64,000 bases of DNA from Pomphorhynchus laevis (GCA_012934845.2 WNNJ02001434.1:106525-170524); one strand, 5' to 3'. Numbered from the stretch's first letter, positions 25,640 to 39,100 are shown. Notes: generated by a model not told the origin, from the sequence alone. A program made the numbers and translations.

Positions 25640-25870
25640 AGCATCATAATATTGTCATTCTCCAGCAGCAAGTAGTCGGACCCGTGCATGATCGTACTAC
25701 GCACAATGGCTGCGTAAATAGTTCCTTCTGTTTCATGTGAGATACCAGGCGTGCAAAGATCCGCCGATATTACTCTATGCTTTATCTATACTGTATTTAT
25801 CCGAACTATCTGTTTGCTAGGGCATGATAGCTAATGGTGACACCTAAATACCGTGCGAATTCTCTTTATT
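25640..25870 (-). mobile_element. RTE-like LINE C-terminal scrap
   Basis: On the minus strand it reads REFARYLGVTISYHALAN and then GTIYAAIVRSTIMHGSDYL, in different frames. These resemble the F-YLG-S and G-IY-AVVRS-LLYG-E motifs near the end of RTE-type reverse transcriptases. It is short and broken. Confidence 0.45.
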
Positions 25871-26029
25871 TGGTCATCATAATGATAAATAAATCAGATC
25901 AGATAACTGAGTTATATGTATTTTATACTATTTTTTATTATAATATAATATTCTTTTATAAATAATTATATAAGATTTTATACATTTAATATTTATAACG
26001 ATAAAATTTAAAATAAAAATTTAAAATAA

Positions 26030-26160
26030 AAGTCAATTTTTAGGAATTGACTTATAAATAATATACGTTGTATTATAAGGAATAGTGGTCATCAGAGGGA
26101 ACTGCAATGCTATCAGCTTTCAGCCCCTATTCCTTAACATTTTTATTAAGGAATATTTTA
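26030..26160. repeat. foldback family (e), end copy
   Basis: GGAATAGTGGTCATCAGAGG is followed by TATCAGCTTTCAGCCCCTATTCC. The outer words GGAATAG/CTATTCC pair. Inside are CTGATGA and GAAA words on the minus strand in permuted order. The same end occurs at 11.7, 26.8 and 51.3 kb. Confidence 0.55.
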
Positions 26161-26299
26161 TTTCTCAATATTTTCATTTCCCGGCCATATCTTCAATATT
26201 TTAATAATAAATACTAAACCCACAATCTTCTTCCATTTCGAATGTATATTATTATAGGAACGAAGAAGAAAATATCCTTTATTTGATTAAAATTCTATA

Positions 26300-26327
26300 T
26301 TTCGATAGCTCCTGCTATCATCATCAG
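26300..26327 (-). other. hammerhead-like hairpin (CTGATGA-stem-GAAA)
   Basis: On the minus strand CTGATGA is followed by T, the stem GATAGC-AGGA-GCTATC, and GAAA. Compared with 1845-1873, the stem pairs are kept although the loop and last pair differ. The other two stems are not clear. Confidence 0.45.
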
Positions 26328-26769
26328 GATTACAGAAAAAATGTTTTTTTTTGTAAAAATTATATTTTAATAAAACTATTCCATATATTTAATGTATTAT
26401 TTTTACTACTACTTTAAAAATAATGTGATATCAGGAATACATAGGTTCAGTATTTTGTTAATGATATTTTGTTTTCTTTATTTTGTAAAATTATAAGAAA
26501 AAGAAGTCGATTAAACTTGCTTGAAAATTTGCAGACAAATAGTTGTATCAATAATACATAGGTTCAGTATTTATGACGGAGGTTATATTACCGAGAAAAT
26601 AGAGTCCACAGTTTAATAATAACTTGCCAGTAGAACAAATCAGATAATTGAGTATACGTATTTTATACTATATATAAATCAAAAATAAAGTTAAATAATA
26701 AATAATTAAAGATTTTTACATATTATATTTATATCAAGTTAAAATTTATAATTGAGATTTAAAATAAAA

Positions 26770-27245
26770 ATCAATTTTATGAATTGACTAATAAATAACA
26801 CACGATGCATCAGAATAATGATCAGAGGTCATCAGGAGGAACTACTATTTTGTCATATTTCTGCCCTTATTCCTTTAATATTTGAAGACGAGGATTTCGC
26901 TAAATTCGATAAACTTCGGTTGTCAGCCGACAACCAAAGTTTACTTGCCTCTGGTGTATTTGCAAAAAATAACCATTATACGTTCAGTGCATCACATAAT
27001 TAAGATTAATGTAAACGGACTAGATGCAAATAAAGTCCAGTCCCAAATTCAATAGAACCACAAATAACGAATAAAGAGAGAATATTGTGTACATATTTAA
27101 AGCAGAGCCGAATTATCAGGTTCGGCTAATCTTTCTCGTTCCCTAATAGCAGGGGGCAAATACGTGCTTATGACGTATTTCCTCTGATGAAATTTTATTA
27201 TCTAGTATCTTATTCTAATACAAAGTATATTATTTATTATCCATA
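26770..27245. repeat. foldback family (e), both ends with an unexplained insert
   Basis: 26770-26885 has the TTGACTAATAAATAAC...CATCAGGAGGAACTACT end. 27160-27245 has the other end, AAATACGTGCTTATGACGTATTT, then CCTCTGATGA and AATACAAAGTATATTATT. Between them is an open frame (26881-27003, EDEDFAKFDKLRLSADNQ) and a hairpin, AGCCGAATTATCAGGTTCGGCT, at 27114-27135. No function is assigned. Confidence 0.5.
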
Positions 27246-27474
27246 AAAATACTTTGTTTGAGAGTTTAAATTTATTTAATAATATTGTGTCGATTTGTAT
27301 ATTGTAAATTTAATATTTTAATAATATTTTGTTGATTTATACTTTTCCACTATAAGAAATGAAAAAAAAACATTTGGCAAACTTTCTTGAAAATTATCAG
27401 AAAAATAAATAAAAAAATAAAAAATAAAAAATAATAATACTTGGAATGACTTATTATTAATAATAGAACTTGGA

Positions 27475-30440
27475 ATGACGCGTGGGAAACCCAACAATGT
27501 ACGAAACTGTTGTGTATGTAACGGTCAGGCGGCAAAATGTAAAGGGTGTGCATGCGCAAGGTCTAAGATGCCATGCATAAATGGTAGAGCACCAAACTGC
27601 ACAAATAAATTGTCTAATTCGATCATGCTGGATGTACAAGAAAGCAGTTCACATCCACAGATTATAACTTCACAGATACAAAGTGTCATTGATATACCAA
27701 CTGAACGTCATAAGTTAAATACGTCATTTCTTATGAACGATGTAAACACTGGAAACCAAACCTATTTCGTGTCCCGAAATGTTCTGTTAGTTTTTTATTA
27801 GTAGACTACCTTACGGAGATGTATAAAGATGCATACAAAGAATTAGAGGAGAGTAGCATTGCTCTTTACAAAATTTTTGTGTTCTGTCAGCTCATTCTTC
27901 AACGTCCAGAAAGCAAGAAAACATCGGTTTTACGTAAAACATTAGAAAAGAGACTTAATTTATGGAAGAATGATAAGTTTAATGATTTGTTAAATGAAGT
28001 CCAAGTGTTACAGAATCGTTCATTTTTGCAAAAGAAGCAACCTAATATTCAATCAAACTTGTCTAGACGTTTTATAAACTTATACAAGGGAGGACGAGTT
28101 TCTACCGCTATGCGAGTGTTACGATAAGGTGAACTTGCCCACACTGTGTTGCAGAACGATGAATTTGTGGAGGGAATGTTAGTTCGTGAAAAGTTAGAGC
28201 TACTACATCTACCTTCCGTAGATCCCGCATTGGACAAATTGCTTAAAACACCACTATCAGGAACAGTGCACCACCATAAATCGATGTTCGCTGACATTGA
28301 CTCTAATGCCATAAAAGTATCTTCCAGACGCACGCACGGTGCAGCTGGACCTTCTGGAATTGACGCAAATTCTTGGTACATCATACTAAATGATTTTGGT
28401 CTCAGTTCAAAACGCCTTGCATCGAACATAGCAAAATTATCAGTTATCATTGCTACAAAGCATATTTCACCGTATTCACTTAAGCCTTTACTTGCTTGTC
28501 GACTAGTTCCTTTGAATAAAAACCCTGGACTTCGCCCAATTGGCGTTGGCGATGTAGTTAGGAGAATCATTGGAAAAGTTTTAATGACCTTAATAACGAA
28601 AGACCTACAGTCTGCTGCAGGTTATGATCAGCTTTGTGTTGGACAGAGAAACGCGGCAGAAAAGGTTATTCATTCAGTCAGGAAAACTTTTAATCTTGAC
28701 AACAAATCTTGCATATTACTTGTTGACGCAAAATACTTTCAACAATGTCAATCGTGCGAGTGCTATAACAAACATGAACAATATATGTCCTGCGCTATCA
28801 ATTATCTTAAAAAACTGCTATAGCTCTCATTCTGAGCTGATTATTCATGATGACATTATACTATCTAAGGAGGGGTTCACACAAGGCGATCCCCTCGCCA
28901 TGGCAGCATTCGGTGCGGCAACATTGCCATTGATAGCTGAACTAAAGTCTCAAGTTCTAAATGTGTTACATCGCTGGTATGCGGATGATGCAACTTGCGT
29001 GGGAAGCTGTGCATATATCTTTGAACTATGGAATCTTCTAGTTGAATGTGGACCAGCATTTGGTTATATAGTAAATCCTCAAAAATGTAAAATTATTGTA
29101 CATCCGGAAAATATAATGAAGTCAGGAAAGCATTTGACGGTACTGATGTCGAAGTGTGTGCAAAAAAGCAAAAATTCTCGGATCATTTGTAGGTCAGGAA
29201 ACCTTTGTTTAACGAAGTGTAACTGAGAAAATTACCGGATGGATAGACGAAATCCACAAGCTTTGTAAGATTTTACTCATTGATGCTCAAATAGGCTATG
29301 ATGCATTAAGCCAAACGCTTCAATTTCGTTGGACACACTTATTAAGAACAACACTAGCCATTAATATGATTTGGCAACCTCTGGTTGATTGTTTACAGAA
29401 TGATTTTATACCAAAGCAGTTTGGATTGGATAAGGGAATAAAAAAGCTCATTGTAGTAGCTTCGCTTCTATTCAGCCATGGAGGGCTTGGTATACTAAAT
29501 CCCCTAGAGATGGCGGTGTCCAATTATAGTTTATCCTTGGAGCAATGTCAACCGTTGGACAATTTTGTTGGTAAATAATTGGAAATTTTGGAATTGAAAC
29601 TTTTATCGAGCATGAAATTAGCTAAATCTCAATATCATACGAACAAAAGACTTTTATTTTTACAAGGAGTAAGTGAAAGATGGAAGACTATTATAGAGTA
29701 CGCAGGTGATAAAGGAGCTTCCTTATGGCTTACGAATCGATATTTTGGCAGACGGGATTTTCGTATGTCTAGAGATACCTTTAGAGATGCTCTGATTGCG
29801 AGATATGGAGTTGAAGTGAATGAGGTTACCACCAAATGCTGCTGTGGGGAGCCGTTGACAAACATACATGTCTTTCATGTTAGACTAATGGAATTCCTAC
29901 AATTAGGCATAATATTGTTCGTGATATAGTCGCGGACGCAATCAAGAAGGTATCCTATCACGTCATTGTAGAGCCAAAGTTGTCGTATGTGGATGATGAG
30001 GTATTGTTTGAACATCGCACAACTACCCGTGTAAGAGAGGCTCGTCTAGATATTGCTTTCAGCAGTACTGATCACGGAAATCTGGAGCGGTCCTTTTTGG
30101 ACATCTGTATTTTTAACTGTCATGCTCCTTCCTATATATCAGGAACATCTGCTGGCTATAATTATCACCAGTGGGTGTTTTTAAAGAGGTATTTCGGACT
30201 CTCGATAAAAGTTTCCTCGACTATTTTAGCTTTCCTGACCAAACAAAGCCCACTATCTAAATTATTAATGCAACGGTTTGATTTGCCATCTACCACTGCA
30301 TGGGAGGAGTACATGTCTAGATGGACAGTGAAGCAAAGCTTAATTAATATGGAGTACCAGCACACATTAGCAATTCTTTATCATTGCATTTGGCTGAACG
30401 GGACCAGTAAACAGAAAGAGCTGTAATTATGCGGGCATCT
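27475..30440 (+). mobile_element. R2-group LINE, long broken copy
   Basis: All parts of the minus-strand element at 3.2-6.0 kb recur here in order. 27475-27801 is the CxC zinc domain (CCVCNGQAAKCKGCACAR). 27819-28127 is the linker. 28146-28823 begins the RT with AAGPSGIDANSW and RLVPLNKNPGLRPIGVGD. 28624-29226 continues in another frame with GFTQGDPLAMAAFGA and WYADDATCVG. 29579-29929 carries CCCGEPLTNIHVFH, a CCHC-type knuckle. 29980-30426 is the restriction-like endonuclease, with ARLDIAFSS and ERSFLDICIFN. About half a dozen breaks separate the frames. Its C-terminus continues past the endonuclease to WTVKQSLINMEYQHTL. Confidence 0.9.
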
Positions 30441-30699
30441 ATGGATGGGCTACATCATTATTATTGTAGAAATAGACTGCCGTGCCACAATCGCGACTCC
30501 ACATGCATTTGCCACTTCTGTATTTCTTCGTGTAGGGATATCAATCATTACAAGAAATGCATCCACCTCAGAGCATTAACTCTACTGCAGCTGGAAAAAC
30601 TATGATTTGATTTGAATTTCTGTTTGGTCTAAATATTTATCCTCACTGCCAGTGGCAAAAGAGGTTTTATAATAAATTCTCTCAGATTGTTACTATTAT

Positions 30700-33690
30700 T
30701 AATTTACACCAGAGTACATGTTACTATGTGAGCAGGTAGATTGTTCCATACAGTGCGTATCCTATCTTGTAAACCTCTGCATACATCTCTGATGTGCCGT
30801 TTCGCCATGATGTGAAGGCCGTGACCTCTGAGTGTTGATTCCTTGCGGATAGGAAAGATATATGTTAAAAGATGATTACGACGGTTTACGGCTGCCCATG
30901 CCATCATCAAGTCTGATATTAAGAGATACTTTTTTTATCGATGTAACGCCTAGCAAGTGAATTATACTTTTAAATGGTAAGCCTCTTATCGAGGGAACCA
31001 AATGCGTTGCTTTGCGTAGCACCTTTTCAATATTCGTATGCTCAGTTTTCGATTGAGGATGTATGGCTTGCGATGCATATAACACGTGACTCATAATCAA
31101 CGATTCGTAAAGTGGTTTAAATGACGGAATGTCGACTGCGAATAGTTCTGTGTAGCATAGCAAGAATTTGTAAGCACTGTTTTGACTGCAGCGGAGTTGA
31201 TATTTGTTTTTAGGTCATCTGTTATTATTACACCTAAGTCCTTTTAAGAGCTGACCACGTTTATTTGCCTTCCGCTTGCTTCGTAGTTTGCAATATGTCG
31301 CCTGCATCCAATGTGCATATGAGCACATTTTTCTGGGTTTATAGTCAGATTCATTGCACCTGCCCAATGCTGCAGGTTCGATATGTCCAATTGTAGGATG
31401 TGCACGTCGTTGTCGTTTTTGATGGCCCGCCAAATTTTAATATCATCTGCATATAGAATACAGTTAGAAGCTATAAGTAGTATTACGCTAATGATGTATA
31501 TATTAAAGAGCGTTAAGCTCAGGACTGAACCTTGTGGAACGCCAGAGTGTAGTTGAATGTTAGATGAAAGCGAGTCTCCTATTTTAACCGTACATGAGCT
31601 ACTGTATAAGAAGTCAGAAATCCAATGGAGGATGCAAATGTGCACTTCAATGTCATATAATTTACCGATAAGGATTGAATGGTCTACTCGATCAAACGCT
31701 CGCGATAAATCAAAAAAGACAATGTCAACGTCGTATCCGGCATCTATCGAAGAGGCCCAGCTGTGTCTCGCGGTGAGTAAGTTTGTCGTAGTGGATCGTA
31801 GTTTACGGAAACCATGTTGTTGATTATTCATGATTCCCTTCCTGTTGAGGAGTGTCTCCAAGTCAGCAAGCACTATTCGCTCCAAGAGTTTGCAAGATAT
31901 GCATGTAAGGCTGATTGGACGGTAGTTCGATAAACGTGATTTATTTCCATTCTTATAGATCGGGCACACTATTGCGGTTCTCCAGTCATCAGGTAAGGTC
32001 GATGTATATAACGAGGCAACAAATAGGCGATGAAGAGGTGTACACACAGTGGTAGCGAGTTCACGTAGGGCAATTGACGGTATGCCGTCTGGCCCAGAGG
32101 AATTAGTTCTTGGTAGTCTTCTTAGTTCCGAGAATACATTATTCAGTTGAACGATTTTTAGGCATTCGTCTAGATTAGCTGAGGCATTATTCCTTTCGAA
32201 ACGTCCGAACGTTACCTTCTTACTGATTGATGACGGATTCGCCACTGTAAATTCGTTTGCAAATAAATCAGCAATCGATTTTTGGTCGCATACCAAGTTG
32301 TCTGCATCGTCCAATACGCATTGTTGTTCAGTGTGTCTTGATTTGCTCTGCTTGGTTACAAACGAAAAGAATCGCTTTGGGTCAGATCGAATTTGGGAAC
32401 ATAGATTATTCATGAATGTCCGTTGCTCATTGCGTTTAATTGACGTAGCGTAGTTTCGAGCTTTTCTGTAAGCCTCGAAAGTGCCGTACCCACTTCTGTA
32501 TTTGTGAAATGCCAAGTTGCGTTTTTTGATTGCCTGTCTTACAGAGTGTACGAGCCACTGAGTTGCTTGCCTTGGTTTCGTTTTTACGCTCATGGTAGGT
32601 GAAAATATGTCAATCAGGTGACGGAGCACGTCTCGAAAATCGTTCCATGCCTTGTTTACGCCTACGGAGAATGGATCAAGCCACTGATGATGTGACAAAA
32701 GTGCGGCAATAGTGGTGTAGTCAGTTTTGTATACGTTGATTCTGGAAACAGAAGGCACAAGATCCTTGACGATGTTTGGAAATGTCAGTTCTATAATTAG
32801 CACGAGATGATCCCTGGATCCTAAGGGAGGCCTAAAGTGTATGTGTTTGACGTCATTGATGTTTTTTGAGAGGCACAAGTCCAGTAGTGATGTGGACTCG
32901 TTTCTTATTCTCGTGAATTCGTGGACATGTTGCACTAGGTCATGGTCTATGAAATATTCCAAAAGTAATTTTGATTCACTGTCCCCATTTTGCCGTTTGT
33001 GAATAATCATTCCAACTTACATGAGGCATATTGAAGTCACCGCAAATTAACAGCCCCTTCCTATGCAAGTGACGGTTGATCGAATTCATAATTTTGATAG
33101 TTGGTGATCTGGGAGAGCGATAGAACAAACTAACAGTAATATGCGATTCCATGTTGGATTTAACTTTGATTCAGATGAGCTCGTTACCGGTTGAGTTATC
33201 AACAGTTGATTCAAGAATTTCACTGTATAGGGCATCAGAAACAAATATAGCCACACCTTCACCACGTGAAGTTCTGTCTGCTCTGTGAACACTGTACCCA
33301 GGTATTGCGATTTCAGTATCACTGATCGATGATGAGAGCCATGTTTCAGTAAGTGCTAAGATATCAAAATTCTCATCCTGTGTTAGATGAAACAGTTCGT
33401 CGAGTTTATTCGGTAAGCTCAGAACATTAGAAAACATTACACGAAAATTGCAGAAGTCATTATTGGACATCGGCGCCATCGGATAGTGAACTTTGATATT
33501 TGCCCGGTTGAGGTTGTCAAAAATACTATTTAATGGTGTAACTGTTTCTGTGGGGTAGCGGTGCACATAGTACGTCTGTGATCTACTGCGACACAACTTG
33601 TAAACTAAAATGAACACTGACTTGATTTGTTCCAAGGCTTTGAGAATATTCGGTGATATTATTATCAGGAGATGCTTTATCCGTCTCACA
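30700..33690 (-). mobile_element. CR1/Jockey-like LINE, family B (nearly complete ORF2)
   Basis: 33171-33689 holds the endonuclease N-terminus, with ALTETWLSSSISDTEIAIPG and RGEGVAIFVSDAL. After a frame change near 33.1 kb, a 588-codon frame at 31244-33010 gives the rest of the endonuclease (LLDLCLSK, SRDHLVLI), the RT (SSGPDGIPSIALREL, KSRLSNYRPISLTCISCKLL, FFDLSRAFDRVDHSILI, SGVPQGSVLSLTLFN, LYADDIKIW) and part of the thumb. 30876-31163 and 30704-30910 hold the tail, with VLRKATHLVPSIRGLPFKS and TVWNNLPAHIV. It has few breaks, so it is one of the younger LINEs here. No ORF1 is seen. Confidence 0.93.
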
Positions 33691-34240
33691 GTAGAATACT
33701 TTCCATTTCTGTTTAACGCTTATGTTGGAAACATAATAATGTATTGCTCCGAAGTGTCATCTCCAATAAGTAAAAAGGAAGATTTTCAGATAGAGAGTGC
33801 TCAGAAAAGCAACCAAATGTGTTTCAGGTGCACGGGACCTCCCCTACCATGACCGCGTATCGCTTTTAAATATGAAGCCCATGTCCCTTAAACGAAGAGT
33901 GAAGGATCTTGTTGTCACATTGCATGCTATTAACGATCCCAAAGTCCAATTCATTCTATGTTCCCTTTGCGGACAAAAGCTGGTACGTAAGGACATGAAT
34001 TCACTATTAATTCGGTTTGCAGCCAGTTGAAATGGCTCAACAGCCTGATGGACAGAGTTACCAAGGAATGGAATAATGTTCCTATGGAAATAGTGCGGAC
34101 CAAGTCAAAACTAATGTTTATGAAGAAGGTACTGTTAATCTCAACCCTTCATGTTTTAGTTTCTCTGTGTCTTCTTTTGTGCTTTTTTGTATTTTGTGAT
34201 GGCTACCGTTTGATCATTAGCTCCTAGGTGGTCTAAGAAT
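33691..34240 (+). mobile_element. LINE C-terminal scrap
   Basis: The plus-strand frame reads MLRKATKCVSGARDLPYHDR and then LNMKPMSLKRRVKDLV, and 34027-34140 reads VTKEWNNVPMEIVRTKS. This is the same thumb-to-tail region as in family B but on the opposite strand and from a different family. It abuts the 5' end of the family B element. Confidence 0.75.
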
Positions 34241-34930
34241 AATAATATATGAAATTTTCATATATCGTAAAATAGTAGTCATACGATAGTCGTACCATAT
34301 TGAGGATCTCTTTTAATAAGACACAATATCGTTTTTATAAGTGTAACAAGGATAAAATTCTCAAGAGATGTCTATTATTTTACAAATTTCCGCTGACGTT
34401 TTTCGATTGACATCCACGTTTTTCTGGATATTATGTAATGTAAAGTCTTAAAAACCATCTTGGTAAAGAATTAACTTAGCTGGATCAAATAAAGGAGGAA
34501 AATTTTATTTGATATTTCGCTAACGTCTATTAGCATCTTCATAAATTTAACCATCTTAGTTGTACATATAACGTAATTATATATATATAGTTTTCAATAA
34601 GGTTGATGATTGATTTTATTCAGCGTTTTATAGTAGCTAAATAGGGATTAGCAGAGGGGAAACAAAGTTTACTTCTCTGCTAATCGTATTTTGAATTCAC
34701 TGTTGCAACGTTATTCTTTTTCTCTCTATTTCAATTTTGAAATCTCTTGTAAATCTCTTAAACAAAGGAATTATTATCATGATATTTTAACACTCTTTAA
34801 ATATTCTAGTCATTAGACCAAAATGTAAAAAGATGATATAAAAACAAGAGTTAATACCTCACATGTTACGGTAAAATATAAACTTATACAATACGCACAT
34901 TACCGAGTTTGAAAGTTAAAAGCTCACACA
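34241..34930. repeat. AT-rich DNA with family (a) hairpin and a LINE 3' end
   Basis: 34470-34545 is a partial family (a) element: TTTC at 34515 and GCTAACGTCTATTAGC with a changed TCTTCAT. 34680-34790 is the tail of a LINE, ending in AACAAAGGAATTATTATC, as also seen at 36.18 and 40.98 kb. Confidence 0.5.
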
Positions 34931-34936
34931 TTTTAC

Positions 34937-35130
34937 TATCATTCAGGATCACGTATCGCTTCTGCTACACATTCATTTTTCTCAAATCGAAATAGCGCGT
35001 CTCAGGGATCTTCTTCGACCTGGTTCCATCATTGCGATATTTGCCGTGGTATATGCCACTTTGTCACTATTGACGAATCATTATTGTTGGCATATCTCAA
35101 AGCGATCACTATAAACAGTAGTTGTACCAA
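34937..35130 (+). other. possible exon, unrecognised
   Basis: After an acceptor, TTTACTATCATTCAG, one frame reads SRIASATHSFFSNRNSASQG and then WFHHCDICRGICHF, ending at TAG. A second frame is also open with a hydrophobic stretch. HHCDICRGIC looks like part of a zinc-binding motif, but there is no known family and no supported partner exon. Confidence 0.25.
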
Positions 35131-35660
35131 CTTACACTAGTATTCACTACGTTTCCTTCATTTAAATGATTTTCGATTTAAGAAAAACGCCTGAAACTAC
35201 CAAATAGCAGACTGACATCGGTGTAGGATGCATTACTTGAAGCAACTACAACGGTCACAAACATATGCTATTTAAAGGATATTGTCGACACAATCTGGCA
35301 CGTTTACACCATCTGGATTTAATATTCTAAACAACTTATCCAAAACACTTCTCGCAAACATATTATTTGCTTTATTTCAACTATATTAGCTGCTTTTAAT
35401 AATTAGTTACGCTAAATGCTACTTAAAAGTTGCCACGTAAAAATAGATCTTTCTCTTTTTTACATCGCCGAGATATTCTTATTCTGGCCTGACAGCAGAA
35501 TATCTTGAAATATTTAAATTTCAAACATCAGTCATGGAAAGTATTGATTTTTCGAAGAGGAAACAGTTTTTAAAATACAGTCTATAAAAAGGGTCAATAC
35601 CCTTCGCATTCATGCAAAAACGTTGTCATGTACATTCCATCAAGCGCAATATGATTTTTA
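35131..35660. other. no feature seen
   Basis: Moderately AT-rich DNA with scattered short open frames and no splice-supported exon or repeat that I can recognise. Confidence 0.4.
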
Positions 35661-35664
35661 AAGA

Positions 35665-35815
35665 AAAAATATTTTAACGTGGCAAATGCGTGCTAGCGCA
35701 CGCTTACATGACCACAACAAAACAAAAATGTAAATCATCTGTCGAGAAGGTGTGAACGGAGGAGGTGTTTGAATGTGATAAAGGAGTGAGCGCGGCGGAC
35801 GTCGAGAAGGATTAC
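35665..35815 (-). mobile_element. LINE family A, 3' end only
   Basis: On the minus strand it ends with GCGTGCGCTAGCACGC and CCACGTTAAAATATTT. The coding remnant before it corresponds to the family A tail. It is heavily truncated. Confidence 0.75.
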
Positions 35816-35924
35816 TAGCTCGGAGAATATGTTCACAAAAAGATCTAGAAGATAATCTGTAAACGATTTACTATTGTTTAAAAAGCAGCGTTAAAGCAGT
35901 GCTATTACTGCTTTTAGTAGGATA

Positions 35925-36185
35925 GTGCTTTCAATTATAACTTAAGACATAACAGAAGACTGGAGGTACCATTCGTTCGAACGATAAAATCAAAAAATCT
36001 TTCTCCCCTCTGCTGTTCGTCTTTTGAACTAACTATTAAAACATTATTCTTTGTTTTCTCTTCTCGATTTTGAAATATCTTGTAACATTAATTTTTTCAT
36101 GCGTGTACTTTTTCTAATCTAATATATTTAGCTATTTTACAAGCTAATATAGTTGTTTGTTCTTAAATAAAGGAATTAATATCGC
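35925..36185 (+). mobile_element. LINE 3' end, same family as 40.1-41.0 kb
   Basis: CATTCGTTCGAACGATAAAA, then CTGCTGTTCGTCTTTTGAAC and a terminal AAATAAAGGAATTA, match 40765-40982 nearly base for base. It is a 5'-truncated copy. Confidence 0.75.
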
Positions 36186-36189
36186 TTGA

Positions 36190-39100
36190 TACCATCTACA
36201 TAATCTTTATCATCTATGTCTCCCGCTGTCAAACCAAATTCATCCAAATCCTCAACTGCCATCTATCCTATCGTGATCTTACCCACTCACCTCACTCGTC
36301 TTCCTTTACGGAAACGCTTTCCTTCTCGCAATTGTTGCGTAATCGTCACTAATATCACTCCTTCCACCTCCTTATCTCCACAAACACGTTATGACCGCGA
36401 TGTTTCCGCCTTCATATCCCTCCTCTCGTCTCTCGTTCATGCGGATAAACCTTCTTTTTTAACGACATATCTCCTGTAGCATTCATCCGCCTAAACAAAT
36501 CTCAATCTAATCATTCTCAGTCCACTCTCCTTAAAATTGTTTTTAAGTATCACTCTCACGCGTTCTCTGTTCTCTCCCAACGATTTAAACTCATGTCATC
36601 ATCAAACATTCGCGTTTTTTTCGATCGCACTCCTTCCAAAATCGCTCAACTCTCTTCTGCCCACATCAAAAAACGCCGTCACGATGCAAACGGAGAAACA
36701 TCTATCTCCATCCGAAACATGGACGGAAATTTTCAGGTTGTCCACTCCCGCCCCAAAGTTCGATGGCGCTCCATCTCCCCTATGTGTCTTCTCCGCTAGC
36801 CCCTTTCACTACCACACAGTTTCCGCCTAGGCCTCCTCACCACCAGATCTATTCTCCATGAATCCGATCTTATCCTCATCATATTTACTAAGCATTCCAT
36901 CGATCACTTCTACCTCACCGAATCCTGGCACTCCTATTCCGACGACATCTTAATTCGCCGTTTGCTCTCTGCCGGTTGTTCACTAGTCGAATCCACCCGC
37001 CCCTTCAGCTCATCCAATTATAAATTCTCTCATCATGGCGGCATTGCAACATTCGCCCGTTACCCCGCGTCTCTTCGCAAAATCATTCCCCCTTTTAGTC
37101 CTTGCTCTTTTGAATTGATCACTTATTGTTCTTCTAGCTCGATCACTCTGGATATCGCCATTGTATACCGTCCTGGTTCATCAGCTCCTACCTCCTTATT
37201 CTTTCTTGAAATCGCTGATCTCATGTCTCACTGTTATTTGTCCTCAATCCCGTTTGAAGCAATGCATTGATGTTGATTGGCGGATATGAATGGAGAGATG
37301 ATTCCACGACAGACGAGCAACCACAACAAAAGAGCGGAAGCCCAAAGAGGTAGAGTAGTTTGGGACATGTAAAAGAAGGGAATTACTGGATTGCAGAGCA
37401 CAGTACACAGGACGAGAATTGTCGAGAAAAGGAAGGTTGAGAAATGAACCCTTCATTAATTCTTGGCGGCTTCAATATCCGCCTCAAACGCCCCTCTTCC
37501 ACTGATTCCATCCGGTTCATCAACATTCTATCCAACTACAATTACAAACTCATCGCCACTGCCCCACGCATATACTTGGGCGAAAATCGACATCATCGCT
37601 GTCCCTGATCGTTTTTCTGGCTACACCTCACTGCACTTTTTCGATTTTGGTCTATCCGACCACTTCTCGTCACCCTTGATCTCACTTCCAACCACTCCCC
37701 GCCTCACACACCTACCATCATACGTCGCTCTTGGAGAAATCTTGGCATACCCGTTCTCCGCTCCGCCTTACTTAAATCGTCGCTATCTTCTCGCATAATA
37801 ACATCATCTCATCACGATCTCGCCTTTCTTTTCGACTCTGAACTCACATCCACTCTCGATCTACTCATACACTTCAAGCATCACCCTCACCGTCGCTTGC
37901 ACCTTTCACCATGGTATGATATCCAATGCCTACTATCAGAGCGTCGACTGCGTCGTGCTTTTCGAGTCCATCACAGCTCTCTCAGACGTTATATCCACTC
38001 GCTTTCACCGTATCTCCGTCATTCCTATCTTGCTCTTCGCCGGTGTCATTTCAACCTACTACATACCAAATGCGACTCCTTCTGGCAGCATAAAATCATC
38101 AATTCATTCAACTCTATGTCACTCTGGCATACTTTTAACTTAATCCTTGCTCGCTTATCTTCGTCTTGAAAAATCAATCCCCATGATTATTTGTCATTTC
38201 TCTAGACTAAAGTAACACCTTGCCCTCTCACACTCCCGTATCCATTCAATCTTACTGCTACTCGCCTCGCTTCATCCTCTCGGAATTCTTTCATCTTCTC
38301 CCTGTCTCACTGCCGAAGTCTCATCTGTCCTCATATCCTTGCCTAACAAAACCTCACATGCGATCGCCTGCCTACTCCCATACTTAAATTCATATGGTCA
38401 TCGATATCCTATTTCCTCACCACTTTGTTTAACTCGTTCATCCGCAGTTGTATCTTCCCTTCATACTGGAAATCCGTCATCGTTCGTCCCCTCCTTAAGA
38501 AACAGTCGCTCAACCCCTCAGTTCCTTCTAGCTATCGCCCCATTTCACTCCTCCTTACTCTTTCTAAACTCTTAGAGCGCCTTAACTTAATACAGATCAA
38601 CGTTTATCTCTCTTCATCCAATATGCACCATCCTTTTCAATCCGCTTTCCGCTTTAATCATTCCACAGAAATCGCCTGCATGGAAGTTTACAACGACCTA
38701 CTCATTTCTCGTGACAAGTTTCTATATAGTGTTTTCATCTCCCTCGACCTCTCATCCGCCTTCGACATCGTCAACCACTCCATCCTCCTTTCTCGCCTTC
38801 GTTATGATTATGGCTTTTTTCCTCCTCTGTAGCATGGTTTGCCTCATATCTAGTCCACCGTTCTTTTCGAGTCTATTCAAATTCATCATCCTCTCCACTT
38901 ATCCCTATTTTTTGCGGTGTCCCACGAGTTTCAGTTTTAGGTCCCCTTCATTTCTCTCTTTTACTTGGTGACCTTTCTTCGTTCCTCAAACCTTTCTCCT
39001 TAAACGTAATGCAATACGCCGATAACATCCTCATCTATGCTCATGCACCCGCACATCGCATACACGATATCAACATTTCTGCCTCTAACTGTATTTCTTC

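Noticed and set aside
26030-27245. Family (e) ends as true hammerheads
   Set aside because: CTGATGA and GAAA are present in permuted order, but only about 4-6 bases separate the third hairpin from CTGATGA, leaving no room for stem I.
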